This document shows positions 1-6,524 of a stretch of 13,840 bases of DNA, in pieces. Position 1 is the first letter of the stretch. Each line of letters starts with the position of its first letter. The translations under genes were made by a program, and so were the position numbers. Under the pieces are notes generated by a model. It was not told the origin of the DNA, searched no databases, and saw only the letters and a program-made list of their open reading frames with translations. This DNA comes from an uncultured Clostridia bacterium (GTDB lineage: Bacteria > Bacillota > Clostridia > Lachnospirales > CAMVHY01), in assembly GCA_946415665.1 (NCBI GenBank), contig CAMKTI010000037.1, forward strand, positions 1-13,840, given 5' to 3'.

Positions 1-247
1 TCATTATACCTTATTTTATAGTTTATTTTTTTTTTGTCTTGTTGCTTGTTTTTTTATGTAGACACTATCTAGATAGTGTAGACGAATTCAAAATCAAGAA
101 GAAATCGAGATGGAAATAGAACGAATAAAAAGTGAAGAAATAACAGCAACGAAAATCTTAAAACAGCAAGTAGCAACGCATGCCAACGTTTAAAAGAAAG
201 ATTCGACTTATTATCAATCCGATTGTTTCTTGTGCACAAAAATATAT
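1..247. other. Left-edge region without an intact gene; possible decayed coding remnant
   Basis: No convincing complete gene is seen here. It begins with T-rich sequence and contains an 18-bp palindrome (listed separately). From about 77 to 193 the plus strand is open and reads as a charged helical peptide (EIEMEIERIKSEE at its start), ending at TAA 191-193. A -1 shift near 187 would continue as RLKERFDLLSIRLF, which looks like the same kind of helical protein. This could be a frameshifted fragment of a lost gene, or chance in AT-rich DNA. No ribosome binding site precedes the only ATG (110), so I do not call a gene. Confidence 0.25.
62..79. repeat. 18-bp perfect palindrome flanked by a 7-bp direct repeat
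   Basis: ACACTATCTAGATAGTGT is its own reverse complement. The heptamer TGTAGAC occurs at 57-63 and again at 77-83, so each palindrome arm overlaps one copy of a direct repeat. It has no spacer and no U-tract, so it is not a terminator. A dimeric regulator site, a recombinase or attachment site, or two abutted element ends are all possible. The sequence alone does not decide. Confidence 0.55.
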
Positions 248-805
248 TTATGAAATTAATTGACCCAACTTTAATTTTATTTTTTGAAAATCCTCGCGCG
301 CATAAACTAGATTATTTGGATTTCGTAATAAAGCAGCTGGGTGAAAAGTTGCCATGATCTCAATATTTTTTTTCTTAAACCATTCACCATGTTCCCTCGT
401 AATTCTAAAATCTTTTTTTATTATTTTTTGTGCTGCAATTCGACCAATACAAATTATTATTTTCGGATTAATAATTTTAAATTGCCAACGCAAATAATTT
501 ATACATGCGGCAATTTCTTCTGGTAATGGATCACGATTATTTGGCGGACGACACTTTATTATATTAGCTATATAAATTTTTTTGCGCGATAAATTTATTT
601 CTTTCAACAACTCATCAAGTAATTCCCCGCTTCGACCAACAAATGGTAAACCAGTTAAATCTTCTTTTTGTCCCGGCCCTTCACCTACAAATAATATTTT
701 TGAATTCATATTTCCATCTCCAAAAACAATATTTGTTCGCGTTTTTGCAAGCGGACATTTTCTACAATCAGCTACGATTTTTTTTAGTGACTCGAGATTA
801 ATAAT
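248..805 (-). CDS. Family 4 uracil-DNA glycosylase, probably with an ATT start
   Basis: It removes uracil (deaminated cytosine) from DNA and so starts base-excision repair. Family 4 motifs are clear: GEGPGxxED, then GLPFVGRSG, the NIIKCRPPNNRDP segment, and C-terminal HPAALLR. The first ATG (709) would give 153 residues lacking the N-terminal iron-sulphur cysteines. The same frame continues upstream without a stop and encodes CRKCPLAKTR and VFGDGN, the standard family N-terminus. With that extension the protein is 185 residues, with Cys14, Cys17, Cys85 and Cys101 as likely [4Fe-4S] ligands. Between the in-frame TAA (about 822) and this segment there is no ATG, GTG or TTG. There is an AAAGGGGG-type ribosome binding site (811-818) followed by ATT codons at 805 and 802, so ATT initiation is inferred. 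ATG 709 has a GGAG upstream and could be a secondary start. A sequencing error is the alternative. Confidence 0.85.
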   Translation of the reverse strand: MINLESLKKIVADCRKCPLAKTRTNIVFGDGNMNSKILFVGEGPGQKEDLTGLPFVGRSGELLDELLKEINLSRKKIYIANIIKCRPPNNRDPLPEEIAACINYLRWQFKIINPKIIICIGRIAAQKIIKKDFRITREHGEWFKKKNIEIMATFHPAALLRNPNNLVYAREDFQKIKLKLGQLIS

Positions 806-908
806 AAATTCCCCCTTTAAATTTTATTTTTTTTTGACTTGAAATAAATATTTGGTTTAGAATACGTTCCACGCAAAAAATTATTTGTATGTTATAGGCT
901 TAATTGTT

Positions 909-937
909 TTTGCATTTTATTTTTTGCGTGCTATAAT
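909..937 (+). promoter_or_regulatory. Promoter for the small lipoprotein gene
   Basis: A perfect extended -10 (TG-C-TATAAT, hexamer 932-937) lies 17 bp after TTTGCA (909-914), a 4/6 match to the -35 consensus. Transcription would start near 944, leaving a leader of about 100 nt before the start codon at 1044. Confidence 0.65.
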
Positions 938-981
938 ACACCGTCTCGGTCGCAGTAATTTATTCAAACACCGGGAAGAGA

Positions 982-1018
982 TATGTGCAAAAATAATATT
1001 ACGTATTTTTAGCACATA
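982..1018 (+). promoter_or_regulatory. Leader hairpin ahead of the lipoprotein gene
   Basis: Bases 982-995 pair with 1004-1018, giving 14 base pairs with one bulged A (1011) and an 8-nt loop (996-1003). It lies inside the predicted transcript, about 12 nt before the ribosome binding site at 1030-1038. A short ACCG-TCT-CGGT hairpin lies upstream near 940-950. No U-tract follows, so it is not a terminator. It may affect mRNA stability or translation. I do not recognise it as a known riboswitch. Confidence 0.5.
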
Positions 1019-1043
1019 CATAATAAAGCGGGAGGTGACTTTT

Positions 1044-1358
1044 TTGAAAAAGAAATTATTGTTTGTTGTTCCATTTTTAATGGTTACAATGTTAATTTTT
1101 ACTGCTTGCGGTGGAAATAATCATAACGAAAATACTGATAATTCACAAGATGACTCTAATGTCGAATTTTCTACAGAAAATACAAAAGAAGGTGATGATG
1201 CAGAAAATCAAGATGATAATTCCGACGAAATTACCAACGATGGTGAAGACTCAGATGAAAGTAAAGAAACGGATCAAAACAAGGAAAGTGATAGTGATGT
1301 GGAAAAATCTAATGATTTATCAAACTCTGAATCTGAAAAAGCAAGTTCTAAAAAATAA
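1044..1358 (+). CDS. Small, strongly acidic lipoprotein
   Basis: The chosen start is TTG 1044, preceded by a near-ideal GGGAGGTGA (1030-1038) and placed directly before a signal peptide. The open frame extends further upstream but lacks a ribosome binding site there. The product has 104 residues: MKKK, a hydrophobic stretch, then a lipobox ending LIFTAC followed by GG. The Cys (about residue 21) would be lipidated by Lgt and the protein exported and anchored to the membrane. The rest is low-complexity Asp/Glu/Asn/Ser/Lys with no visible fold, probably disordered and strongly negative. No function is recognised. Possible roles such as cation binding, a spacer or a wall-interacting tail are speculation. 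It has its own promoter and terminator, so it is monocistronic. Confidence 0.75.
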   Translation: MKKKLLFVVPFLMVTMLIFTACGGNNHNENTDNSQDDSNVEFSTENTKEGDDAENQDDNSDEITNDGEDSDESKETDQNKESDSDVEKSNDLSNSESEKASSKK

Positions 1359-1372
1359 TTTTTAATATAAAT

Positions 1373-1404
1373 AAAGACGGCATTTTATAATGCTGTCTTT
1401 TTTT
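1373..1404 (+). terminator. Rho-independent terminator of the lipoprotein gene
   Basis: AGACGGCATT (1375-1384) pairs with AATGCTGTCT (1389-1398) around a TTAT loop, extended by two A-T pairs, and a run of T follows to 1404. It lies 15 nt after the lipoprotein stop codon. Confidence 0.85.
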
Positions 1405-1490
1405 GGTCACAAAACAAAAACTGACTTAACGCACGAGAAAAGTCGTTCTCAAAATAATTTCTGGCTTTGATTTTTTGTACATAAATATTT

Positions 1491-1760
1491 TTAAACGAGC
1501 AAGTTGGCAAAGAAAATTTTTAACAGCTCGATTAAAAAACATACTATCATCGGAGAAAAATCTATAAAACAGTTTTTTAAACCAATCTTATCTAGTAACT
1601 TTCTAGTAGGCGCCAAAAAAAATTCCGTAAGCTCATATAGAACACTAGAAAAAGAATTTTTTCCACCGATCATAACTATCCACGACATAATGCATCGTGC
1701 AAATATTAAAAATTCAATTAAGCAAAGAAAAAAATCTATTGCATTGGCAAGCACTCTCAC
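1491..1760 (-). CDS. YggT/YlmG-family membrane protein
   Basis: 89 residues with the family pattern: an N-terminal hydrophobic helix followed by the ARCIMSW segment, then PTRKLLDKIG, then IDFSPMIV leading into a second membrane helix. YggT proteins are small two-helix membrane proteins. Relatives near the division genes (YlmG) have been linked to division or envelope processes, but the biochemical role is not settled. The start is GTG 1760, supported by AAGGAG 9 nt upstream on the minus strand (near 1770-1776). Here the gene is solitary rather than next to sepF or other ylm genes. It is divergent from the gene at 2014. Confidence 0.85.
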   Translation of the reverse strand: MRVLANAIDFFLCLIEFLIFARCIMSWIVMIGGKNSFSSVLYELTEFFLAPTRKLLDKIGLKNCFIDFSPMIVCFLIELLKIFFANLLV

Positions 1761-1805
1761 AATTTAAAACTCCTTCGATTCTATTTTACATTTGTACATA
1801 AACCA

Positions 1806-1814
1806 ATTGTATCA
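1806..1814 (-). promoter_or_regulatory. Extended -10 promoter for the YggT gene
   Basis: On the minus strand the sequence reads TGATACAAT, an extended -10 with a 5/6 hexamer (TACAAT, 1806-1811). No good -35 is visible at 16-18 bp, which is common for extended -10 promoters. Transcription would start about 40 nt before the GTG. Confidence 0.45.
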
Positions 1815-1855
1815 CACATATCTGTTGATATTTAGATTTTAGAAATAAGATTAAT

Positions 1856-1891
1856 TGACGCACCCATTGACTTTAGCCGATGGATGCGTCA
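1856..1891. repeat. Long inverted repeat between divergent genes
   Basis: TGACGCACCCAT (1856-1867) and ATGGATGCGTCA (1880-1891) pair at 11 of 12 positions around a 12-nt loop. No T-run follows on either strand, so it is not a standard terminator. It lies upstream of the predicted start sites of both flanking genes, so it should be in neither of those transcripts. It could be a dyad operator, a small RNA hairpin or a repeat-element copy. Confidence 0.6.
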
Positions 1892-1934
1892 AAAATCGTC
1901 GTTTATGTATCAAAATAGAACGCAAATATTGTTT

Positions 1935-1963
1935 TTTACGGTAGAATATGGTTGTGTTATAAA
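1935..1963 (+). promoter_or_regulatory. Promoter for the 295-residue membrane-anchored protein
   Basis: An extended -10, TGT-TATAAA (hexamer 1958-1963), lies 17 bp after TTTACG (1935-1940), a 4/6 -35 match. The start codon at 2014 follows an AAGGAG about 9 nt upstream of it. Confidence 0.5.
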
Positions 1964-2013
1964 TGGTGTGTTGTGTAAAAAATAAAAAAATATTTTATAA
2001 GGAGCAATAAAAA

Positions 2014-2901
2014 ATGAAAAAAAAAGTTTTAATCTTGTTGGTAATAATTATTTTTGTGGTGATTTGTTTTTATGGATTTAAAAGTTTTAAGTCAAAAAAT
2101 AATATTTCTCAAACACCACAAAAAGAAAGTCAAATAATGATTTCATCCGAAAAAATTAATCCAGAAAAAGAAAAATATATTCCGTCTGGATGTTATTACG
2201 GCGTTGATGAATATGAAAATATTTTAGAAATAACTCCGAATGAGATGGAAGAAAATAATTTTGATATAAATATTTCGATTTTAAGATTGGCTTCGATGGA
2301 CGGAACAGGAATTCTGCAAGAAGATAATTCAATTCAAACAAATTTGACAGATCCAAACGAAAATAATTTAAAAGCTGAAATTATTTATGATGAAGAAACT
2401 CACAGATTAAAATTTATAATTTCCGAATCGCAATGGGATTATTTAAAAAATGGAACAGAATTTATTTTTGACGCAAGAAATTATCCCGTTGACACACAAA
2501 CTATATATGAATTATTTGAAAGTTTTACAGGATATTCTGGAACAGCGGGGGCAATGCTAAAAAACGCAAAAAATGCTTTTGATTTGATCGATTTTATTTA
2601 TAAAACAAGATTTTATGATTTAAACGACGATGACCTTAAAATTATATTTTTGGAGTCTTATAAAAAATTAAATGCAGCGCAAAAATCTGAACTAGATAAT
2701 AATTTTGATGATGTCATAAGACCATTGGCAGAAAATGTTTTTGTAGATCGTTCAAACGTACGAAGAGATTTTTATGATGTAGGATTATATGACGAGTTAG
2801 ATTTTTATATAAATTATAATCAAAGATTTAATATTAGTCTTGGACTCGAAAAGTTTATTAATATTTATTACGTGGTATTTAATGAGCAAAATAAAAAATA
2901 A
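2014..2901 (+). CDS. Membrane-anchored extracytoplasmic protein of unknown function
   Basis: 295 residues. MKKK and a hydrophobic helix (about residues 4-23) form an uncleaved signal anchor or signal peptide. A short polar linker follows, then a soluble domain outside the membrane. I do not recognise the family. Two parts are visible. Residues about 55-150 look beta-rich and contain the SGCYYGVDEYENILEI segment. Residues about 155-290 look helical and acidic, with SYKKLNAAQKSELDNNFDD. No catalytic motif and no Cys after Cys61 are seen. The start is supported by AAGGAG with 9-nt spacing. It has its own promoter and terminator, so the neighbours give no hint of function. The product may be a clade-specific surface protein. 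Confidence 0.75.
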   Translation: MKKKVLILLVIIIFVVICFYGFKSFKSKNNISQTPQKESQIMISSEKINPEKEKYIPSGCYYGVDEYENILEITPNEMEENNFDINISILRLASMDGTGILQEDNSIQTNLTDPNENNLKAEIIYDEETHRLKFIISESQWDYLKNGTEFIFDARNYPVDTQTIYELFESFTGYSGTAGAMLKNAKNAFDLIDFIYKTRFYDLNDDDLKIIFLESYKKLNAAQKSELDNNFDDVIRPLAENVFVDRSNVRRDFYDVGLYDELDFYINYNQRFNISLGLEKFINIYYVVFNEQNKK

Positions 2902-2919
2902 AAATAAAAATAAAAACTC

Positions 2920-2965
2920 ACGGCCAATAAAAAAACGACTTCGAATAAACGAGGCCGTTTTTTTT
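2920..2965. terminator. Bidirectional terminator between converging genes
   Basis: ACGGCC (2920-2925) pairs with GGCCGT (2953-2958) around a 27-nt loop, followed by a T-run to 2965 on the plus strand. On the minus strand the stem is followed, after GAG, by a T-rich tract. It serves the gene ending at 2901 and the amidase gene ending at 2994. Confidence 0.7.
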
Positions 2966-2993
2966 GTCTAAAAAATTTGTGCTGAAAATAAAA

Positions 2994-4463
2994 TTATTTT
3001 ACGGAATAAAAATATTCTTGCACGGAATCTGCAATTGCCTGTGCGATTTTATTTTGTTCTTCTGGATTTATCAGTTTTTCATAATCATTTGGATTCGACA
3101 AAAAGCTTGTCTCAACTAAAATTGCAGGACAATTTGTTATTCGTGTTAATGCTAAATTACTTACTCGATGTTCACGAACAAAATCAAGTTTTTCAGAAAG
3201 AGCTCGACTAATAAATTCAGGTGCATTATTTGTATTAAACGTATGATAAACAATTAAACCTGAAACTCCAAGATAATCTTTTGTTTCCAAGCGAGAATTT
3301 CCATGAATCGAAATTGAAAAATCCGGTTTGCTTTCTTTTATATTTTTTACGCGATCCGCTAGCGGCACAAAAACATCTTCTGTCCTGTTCATAATAATTT
3401 CTGCGCCAAGATTTTTTAAATGTTCAGCTAATTTATTGGCAATTATTAAATTTATATCTTTTTCATTTAAATATTTTGTTCCAGCTGGGCCTAAAGTTCC
3501 AAAATCATTTCCGCCATGTCCAGCGTCAACAACAATTTTTACTCCATCTAATTTTTTTTCATATGGATATATTTCTGGCCAAAGTTGCAATCTCAATATT
3601 AAATTATTATTTTCGAATTTAACTTCATATCCATTTGTTTTTATATTCTCATTCAAACCAATTTTAAAATTAACTGATTTTTTTTCGCCATCATATTTAT
3701 AATCCATTTTTTCTATCAAAAAATTATTTTCCAAATCAAAATCAAAATTTTCATCTAAACTCGAATCAGATATTACAACTTCTATTTCATTCCCATTTTG
3801 ATTTACTTGATACAAACTATTTCGATCCATAACAAATTTTATTTCTGGCGAATTCAAATCAAAATCTATGCCATAAATTTTATTTTCTTTTAACTCATTA
3901 TCAAAAATATCAACAGACTCTTTGTAAATAAATGTTTTGTCCGAAATAAAATAATATTCATCTGTTTCTCCCAAAATATTTACTAAAGTTCCTTTTACTA
4001 ATGGCTCCAGTAAATCATCATTTGCTTCATCAGGTCGACTTCTATGCGAAATATTATCTCGCGTAACAATGCCTGATTTTTTTGCTTCAAACAATTTTAT
4101 TTCATCTTTTGGTTTTGTTGGATTTGATTCTGCCGTTTTTTTTATTACGCAAATCTGTTTTTCATGCTCTCCATTTTTTAAAACAAATATATTCTCTCCG
4201 TCATTTAATTTTTCATACGAAGCAAAAAACCCGTGTTCAGTATATTTTATTTCTTTGTTATTGACATACAACGGATAATCATAATCACAAGCGCCATACA
4301 AACTTATATTTTCTCCATAAGTTTGAAAATTATTTGTCGGACGGGTAATTATAATATCTTTTGGATTTTCATATTCAGGAAAAAAATCAGTAGCCCAAAT
4401 AAAATTTGTATTGGCGAAAAAAATTACACAAATCATCACCACAGAAAAAAATTTTTTTATCAT
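2994..4463 (-). CDS. Secreted N-acetylmuramoyl-L-alanine amidase (Amidase_3 family)
   Basis: It cleaves the bond between N-acetylmuramic acid and the peptide stem of peptidoglycan, outside the membrane. I choose ATG 4463 (489 residues) because it begins a signal peptide (MIKKFF through about IWA24) and has GGAGTGA upstream. The frame reaches 4535, but that 24-residue extension would bury the signal. After the signal, about 28-120 looks like an Ig-like fold, and about 128-190 resembles an SH3-type domain (GIVTRDNISHRSRP). About 195-295 looks AMIN-like and beta-rich. The catalytic domain runs from about 308 to the end. Zinc ligands are His315 (DAGHGG), Glu334 (LNEKDIN) and His387 (SIHGN), with catalytic Glu451 (VETSFLSN). 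SIHGN replaces the more usual SIHAN. The gene is divergent from tilS. Substrate and role in growth or separation are inferred from the family. Confidence 0.92.
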   Translation of the reverse strand: MIKKFFSVVMICVIFFANTNFIWATDFFPEYENPKDIIITRPTNNFQTYGENISLYGACDYDYPLYVNNKEIKYTEHGFFASYEKLNDGENIFVLKNGEHEKQICVIKKTAESNPTKPKDEIKLFEAKKSGIVTRDNISHRSRPDEANDDLLEPLVKGTLVNILGETDEYYFISDKTFIYKESVDIFDNELKENKIYGIDFDLNSPEIKFVMDRNSLYQVNQNGNEIEVVISDSSLDENFDFDLENNFLIEKMDYKYDGEKKSVNFKIGLNENIKTNGYEVKFENNNLILRLQLWPEIYPYEKKLDGVKIVVDAGHGGNDFGTLGPAGTKYLNEKDINLIIANKLAEHLKNLGAEIIMNRTEDVFVPLADRVKNIKESKPDFSISIHGNSRLETKDYLGVSGLIVYHTFNTNNAPEFISRALSEKLDFVREHRVSNLALTRITNCPAILVETSFLSNPNDYEKLINPEEQNKIAQAIADSVQEYFYSVK

Positions 4464-4521
4464 AAAAAAAAAATCACTCCGATTAAATTTTTTTGCTTTA
4501 TAAAAATAAAGCTTAGTTTTT

Positions 4522-4527
4522 ATTATA
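4522..4527 (-). promoter_or_regulatory. Candidate -10 box for the amidase gene
   Basis: The minus strand carries a perfect TATAAT here, about 50 nt before the start codon at 4463. The -35 region at 17 bp (TTATTA) is a poor match. The site also overlaps the upstream region of tilS, whose own promoter I cannot place clearly. Confidence 0.4.
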
Positions 4528-4566
4528 AAATACAAATTTAAAATTAATAATAGGTGGTGAAAAGTA

Positions 4567-5958
4567 TTGTTAAATAAATTTTTGGATACGATTCATAAAT
4601 ATAAAATGCTTGATGCAGAGAAAAAAAATATAATCATAATTGGAGTATCAGGTGGTGCAGATTCCATTTGTTTGCTTGATTTATTTTTAAAGATAAAAAA
4701 AAAGTTTGATTTAAAAATAATAGTTGCGCATTTAAATCATAATTTACGTGGCGAAGAATCTAATCGTGATGAAAATTTTGTAAAATATATATGTGCGTGT
4801 CAAAACAAAGAAATTATTTTTGAACATAAAAAAATTTGTGTTAAAAATTTTGCCCAAGAAAAAAAAATAAATCTCGAAGAAGCAGGAAGATTGTGTCGAT
4901 ATAAATTTTTTTGGGATTTATATAAAAAATATAGTGCAAATAAAATTGCTACGGCACATAATAAAAATGATAATGTCGAAACGGTTTTGATGAATTTGAT
5001 TCGTGGTTGTGGTTCAGATGGTTTTTCTGGAATAAAACCAATTCAAAATAAAATTATTAGGCCGTTGATAAATATTTCTCGCGATGAAATAGAAATTTAT
5101 TGTCAAAAAAATAATTTAGATTTTGTGACGGATAGTTCGAATCTAAATTGTTTTTACACGCGAAATAAAATCAGAAACAAAATTATGCCTGTCTTAAAAG
5201 AAATTAATCCTAATTTTCTTGATACAATTGCTAGGAGCATCAAAATTATCGACATGGAAAATAATTATTTAGAGCAAGAAGCAAAAAAAATAATAGATAG
5301 CTTTGATTATGGTGAAAAAAACTTTTTTTTGGATTTGAAAAAAATAAATGATTTGCCTGATGTTTTGCAAAACAAAGTCGTTTATGTCATGATTAAAAAA
5401 ATTTTGGGAGATGGTTTTTGTTACAAAAATATAAATGCAGTGCTGGGATTAATAAAAAAAAATAACGGTAAAAAAGTTTTTATTGGGAAAAATTTTGTCG
5501 CTGAAAAATCGTTTGATAGGATCATTTTTTATAATTTGGTTGAAACCGAAAAAAATATAAATGCGTTCGAATATAAAATAAAACTTGATGAGATAATTTT
5601 TGTCAATCAAATAAAAAAATATATTTTGGTGAGTGAAAAAAAATTTTTTGACGTAAAAAATATTTTTAGCGAGAAAATTGTTTTATTTACAAAAGAATTT
5701 TATTGTGATAACGTGGAAAAGCTGATAATAAGAAATTATCGGACCAGAGATAGAATTTTTTTTGAAGGGTTTGGGCATAAAGAACTTAAAAAAATTTTTT
5801 CTGAGAAGAAAATTGTAAGCAGAGAGCGGCATAATATTCCGGTGCTTGCAATTGATAGTGATGTTGTTTGGATTATGAATAAAGATATTGATATAATTTC
5901 GAACGGCATTGGACTATATAAAAAAAAATATTTTATTTATATTTTGGGGGATATGTAA
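4567..5958 (+). CDS. tilS: tRNA(Ile)-lysidine synthetase
   Basis: It uses ATP and lysine to convert C34 of the CAU-anticodon tRNA-Ile to lysidine, so that the tRNA reads AUA as isoleucine. This is an essential step, and AUA codons are frequent in these genes. 463 residues, typical length. The N-type PP-loop SGGADS is at 28-33, followed by HLNHNLRGEE (about 55-64), the family signature. The C-terminal TilS domain (about 386-463) contains RNYRTRDRI and the KELKKIFSEKK segment. The start is TTG 4567, with AGGTGGTG (4552-4559) 7 nt upstream. It heads the tilS-hpt-ftsH operon, with hpt starting 2 nt after its stop. Confidence 0.95.
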   Translation: MLNKFLDTIHKYKMLDAEKKNIIIIGVSGGADSICLLDLFLKIKKKFDLKIIVAHLNHNLRGEESNRDENFVKYICACQNKEIIFEHKKICVKNFAQEKKINLEEAGRLCRYKFFWDLYKKYSANKIATAHNKNDNVETVLMNLIRGCGSDGFSGIKPIQNKIIRPLINISRDEIEIYCQKNNLDFVTDSSNLNCFYTRNKIRNKIMPVLKEINPNFLDTIARSIKIIDMENNYLEQEAKKIIDSFDYGEKNFFLDLKKINDLPDVLQNKVVYVMIKKILGDGFCYKNINAVLGLIKKNNGKKVFIGKNFVAEKSFDRIIFYNLVETEKNINAFEYKIKLDEIIFVNQIKKYILVSEKKFFDVKNIFSEKIVLFTKEFYCDNVEKLIIRNYRTRDRIFFEGFGHKELKKIFSEKKIVSRERHNIPVLAIDSDVVWIMNKDIDIISNGIGLYKKKYFIYILGDM

Positions 5959-5960
5959 AA

Positions 5961-6497
5961 ATGAAAGATATCAGAAGTGAATTAAAGGTTTTGTTGGATG
6001 CGGAGAAAGTTCAAAATAGGATTGCTGAATTAGCAGTTGAAATTTCGAATGATTTTAAAGACAAAGCTGTAAAAATAATATGTGTTTTGAGAGGAGGAAT
6101 CTTTTTTACTGTTGATTTGACAAAAAAATTAGATTTGATATTTGATATGGATTTTGTCGAGATATCAAGTTATGGAAATGATCAAGAAAGTTCAGGTAAT
6201 ATCGTTGTAAAAAAAGATTTAACAGATACGGAAAATTTAAATGAGAAGCATTTAATTATATTGGAGGATATAATAGATACTGGTAAATCTTTAAAATTTT
6301 TGACGGAGTATTTAAAAAAGTTTAATCCGTTAAGTGTTTCGAGTTGTGTTTTGTTAGATAAAAAATCAAGGCGTACGGAAAATATTGTTGCTGATTATGT
6401 GGGTTTTGTTATTCCAGATAAATTTATTATCGGATACGGTCTTGATTACTGTAATTATTTTAGAAACGTGGATTATATCGGTTATCTTGAGAATTAA
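5961..6497 (+). CDS. hpt: Hypoxanthine phosphoribosyltransferase
   Basis: It transfers phosphoribose from PRPP to hypoxanthine (and usually guanine) to make IMP or GMP in purine salvage in the cytoplasm. 178 residues, normal for bacterial HPRT. The PRPP-binding loop LIILEDIIDTGKSL is at about 98-111. Other family features are CVLRGGIFF (41-49), EISSYGN (67-73) and the C-terminal IPDKFIIGYGLDY segment, which contributes to base binding. Start ATG 5961 is 2 nt after the tilS stop. The purine-rich GGGGGAT of its ribosome binding site lies inside the end of tilS, which suggests coupled translation. The tilS-hpt-ftsH order is conserved in Bacillota. Confidence 0.95.
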   Translation: MKDIRSELKVLLDAEKVQNRIAELAVEISNDFKDKAVKIICVLRGGIFFTVDLTKKLDLIFDMDFVEISSYGNDQESSGNIVVKKDLTDTENLNEKHLIILEDIIDTGKSLKFLTEYLKKFNPLSVSSCVLLDKKSRRTENIVADYVGFVIPDKFIIGYGLDYCNYFRNVDYIGYLEN

Positions 6498-6524
6498 TAA
6501 TTTGTTTGCCGGGAGGATTTTACT

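Noticed and set aside
57..83. IS3-type insertion sequence end (TG start, inverted arms)
   Set aside because: No transposase gene or second end is present in the window, and the palindrome has no spacer as an element would.
885..1043. Longer reading frame upstream of the lipoprotein
   Set aside because: It overlaps the -10 box and a structured leader, has no ribosome binding site, and would hide the lipoprotein signal sequence.
1412..1452. Possible terminator downstream of the YggT gene on the minus strand
   Set aside because: Only a 5-bp GACTT/AAGTC stem with a large loop precedes the T-rich tract, which is too weak to call.
4464..4535. N-terminal extension of the amidase to 4535
   Set aside because: It would put 24 residues ahead of a clear signal peptide. 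ATG 4463 has its own GGAGTGA, and the extension covers the likely promoter (TATAAT at 4522-4527).
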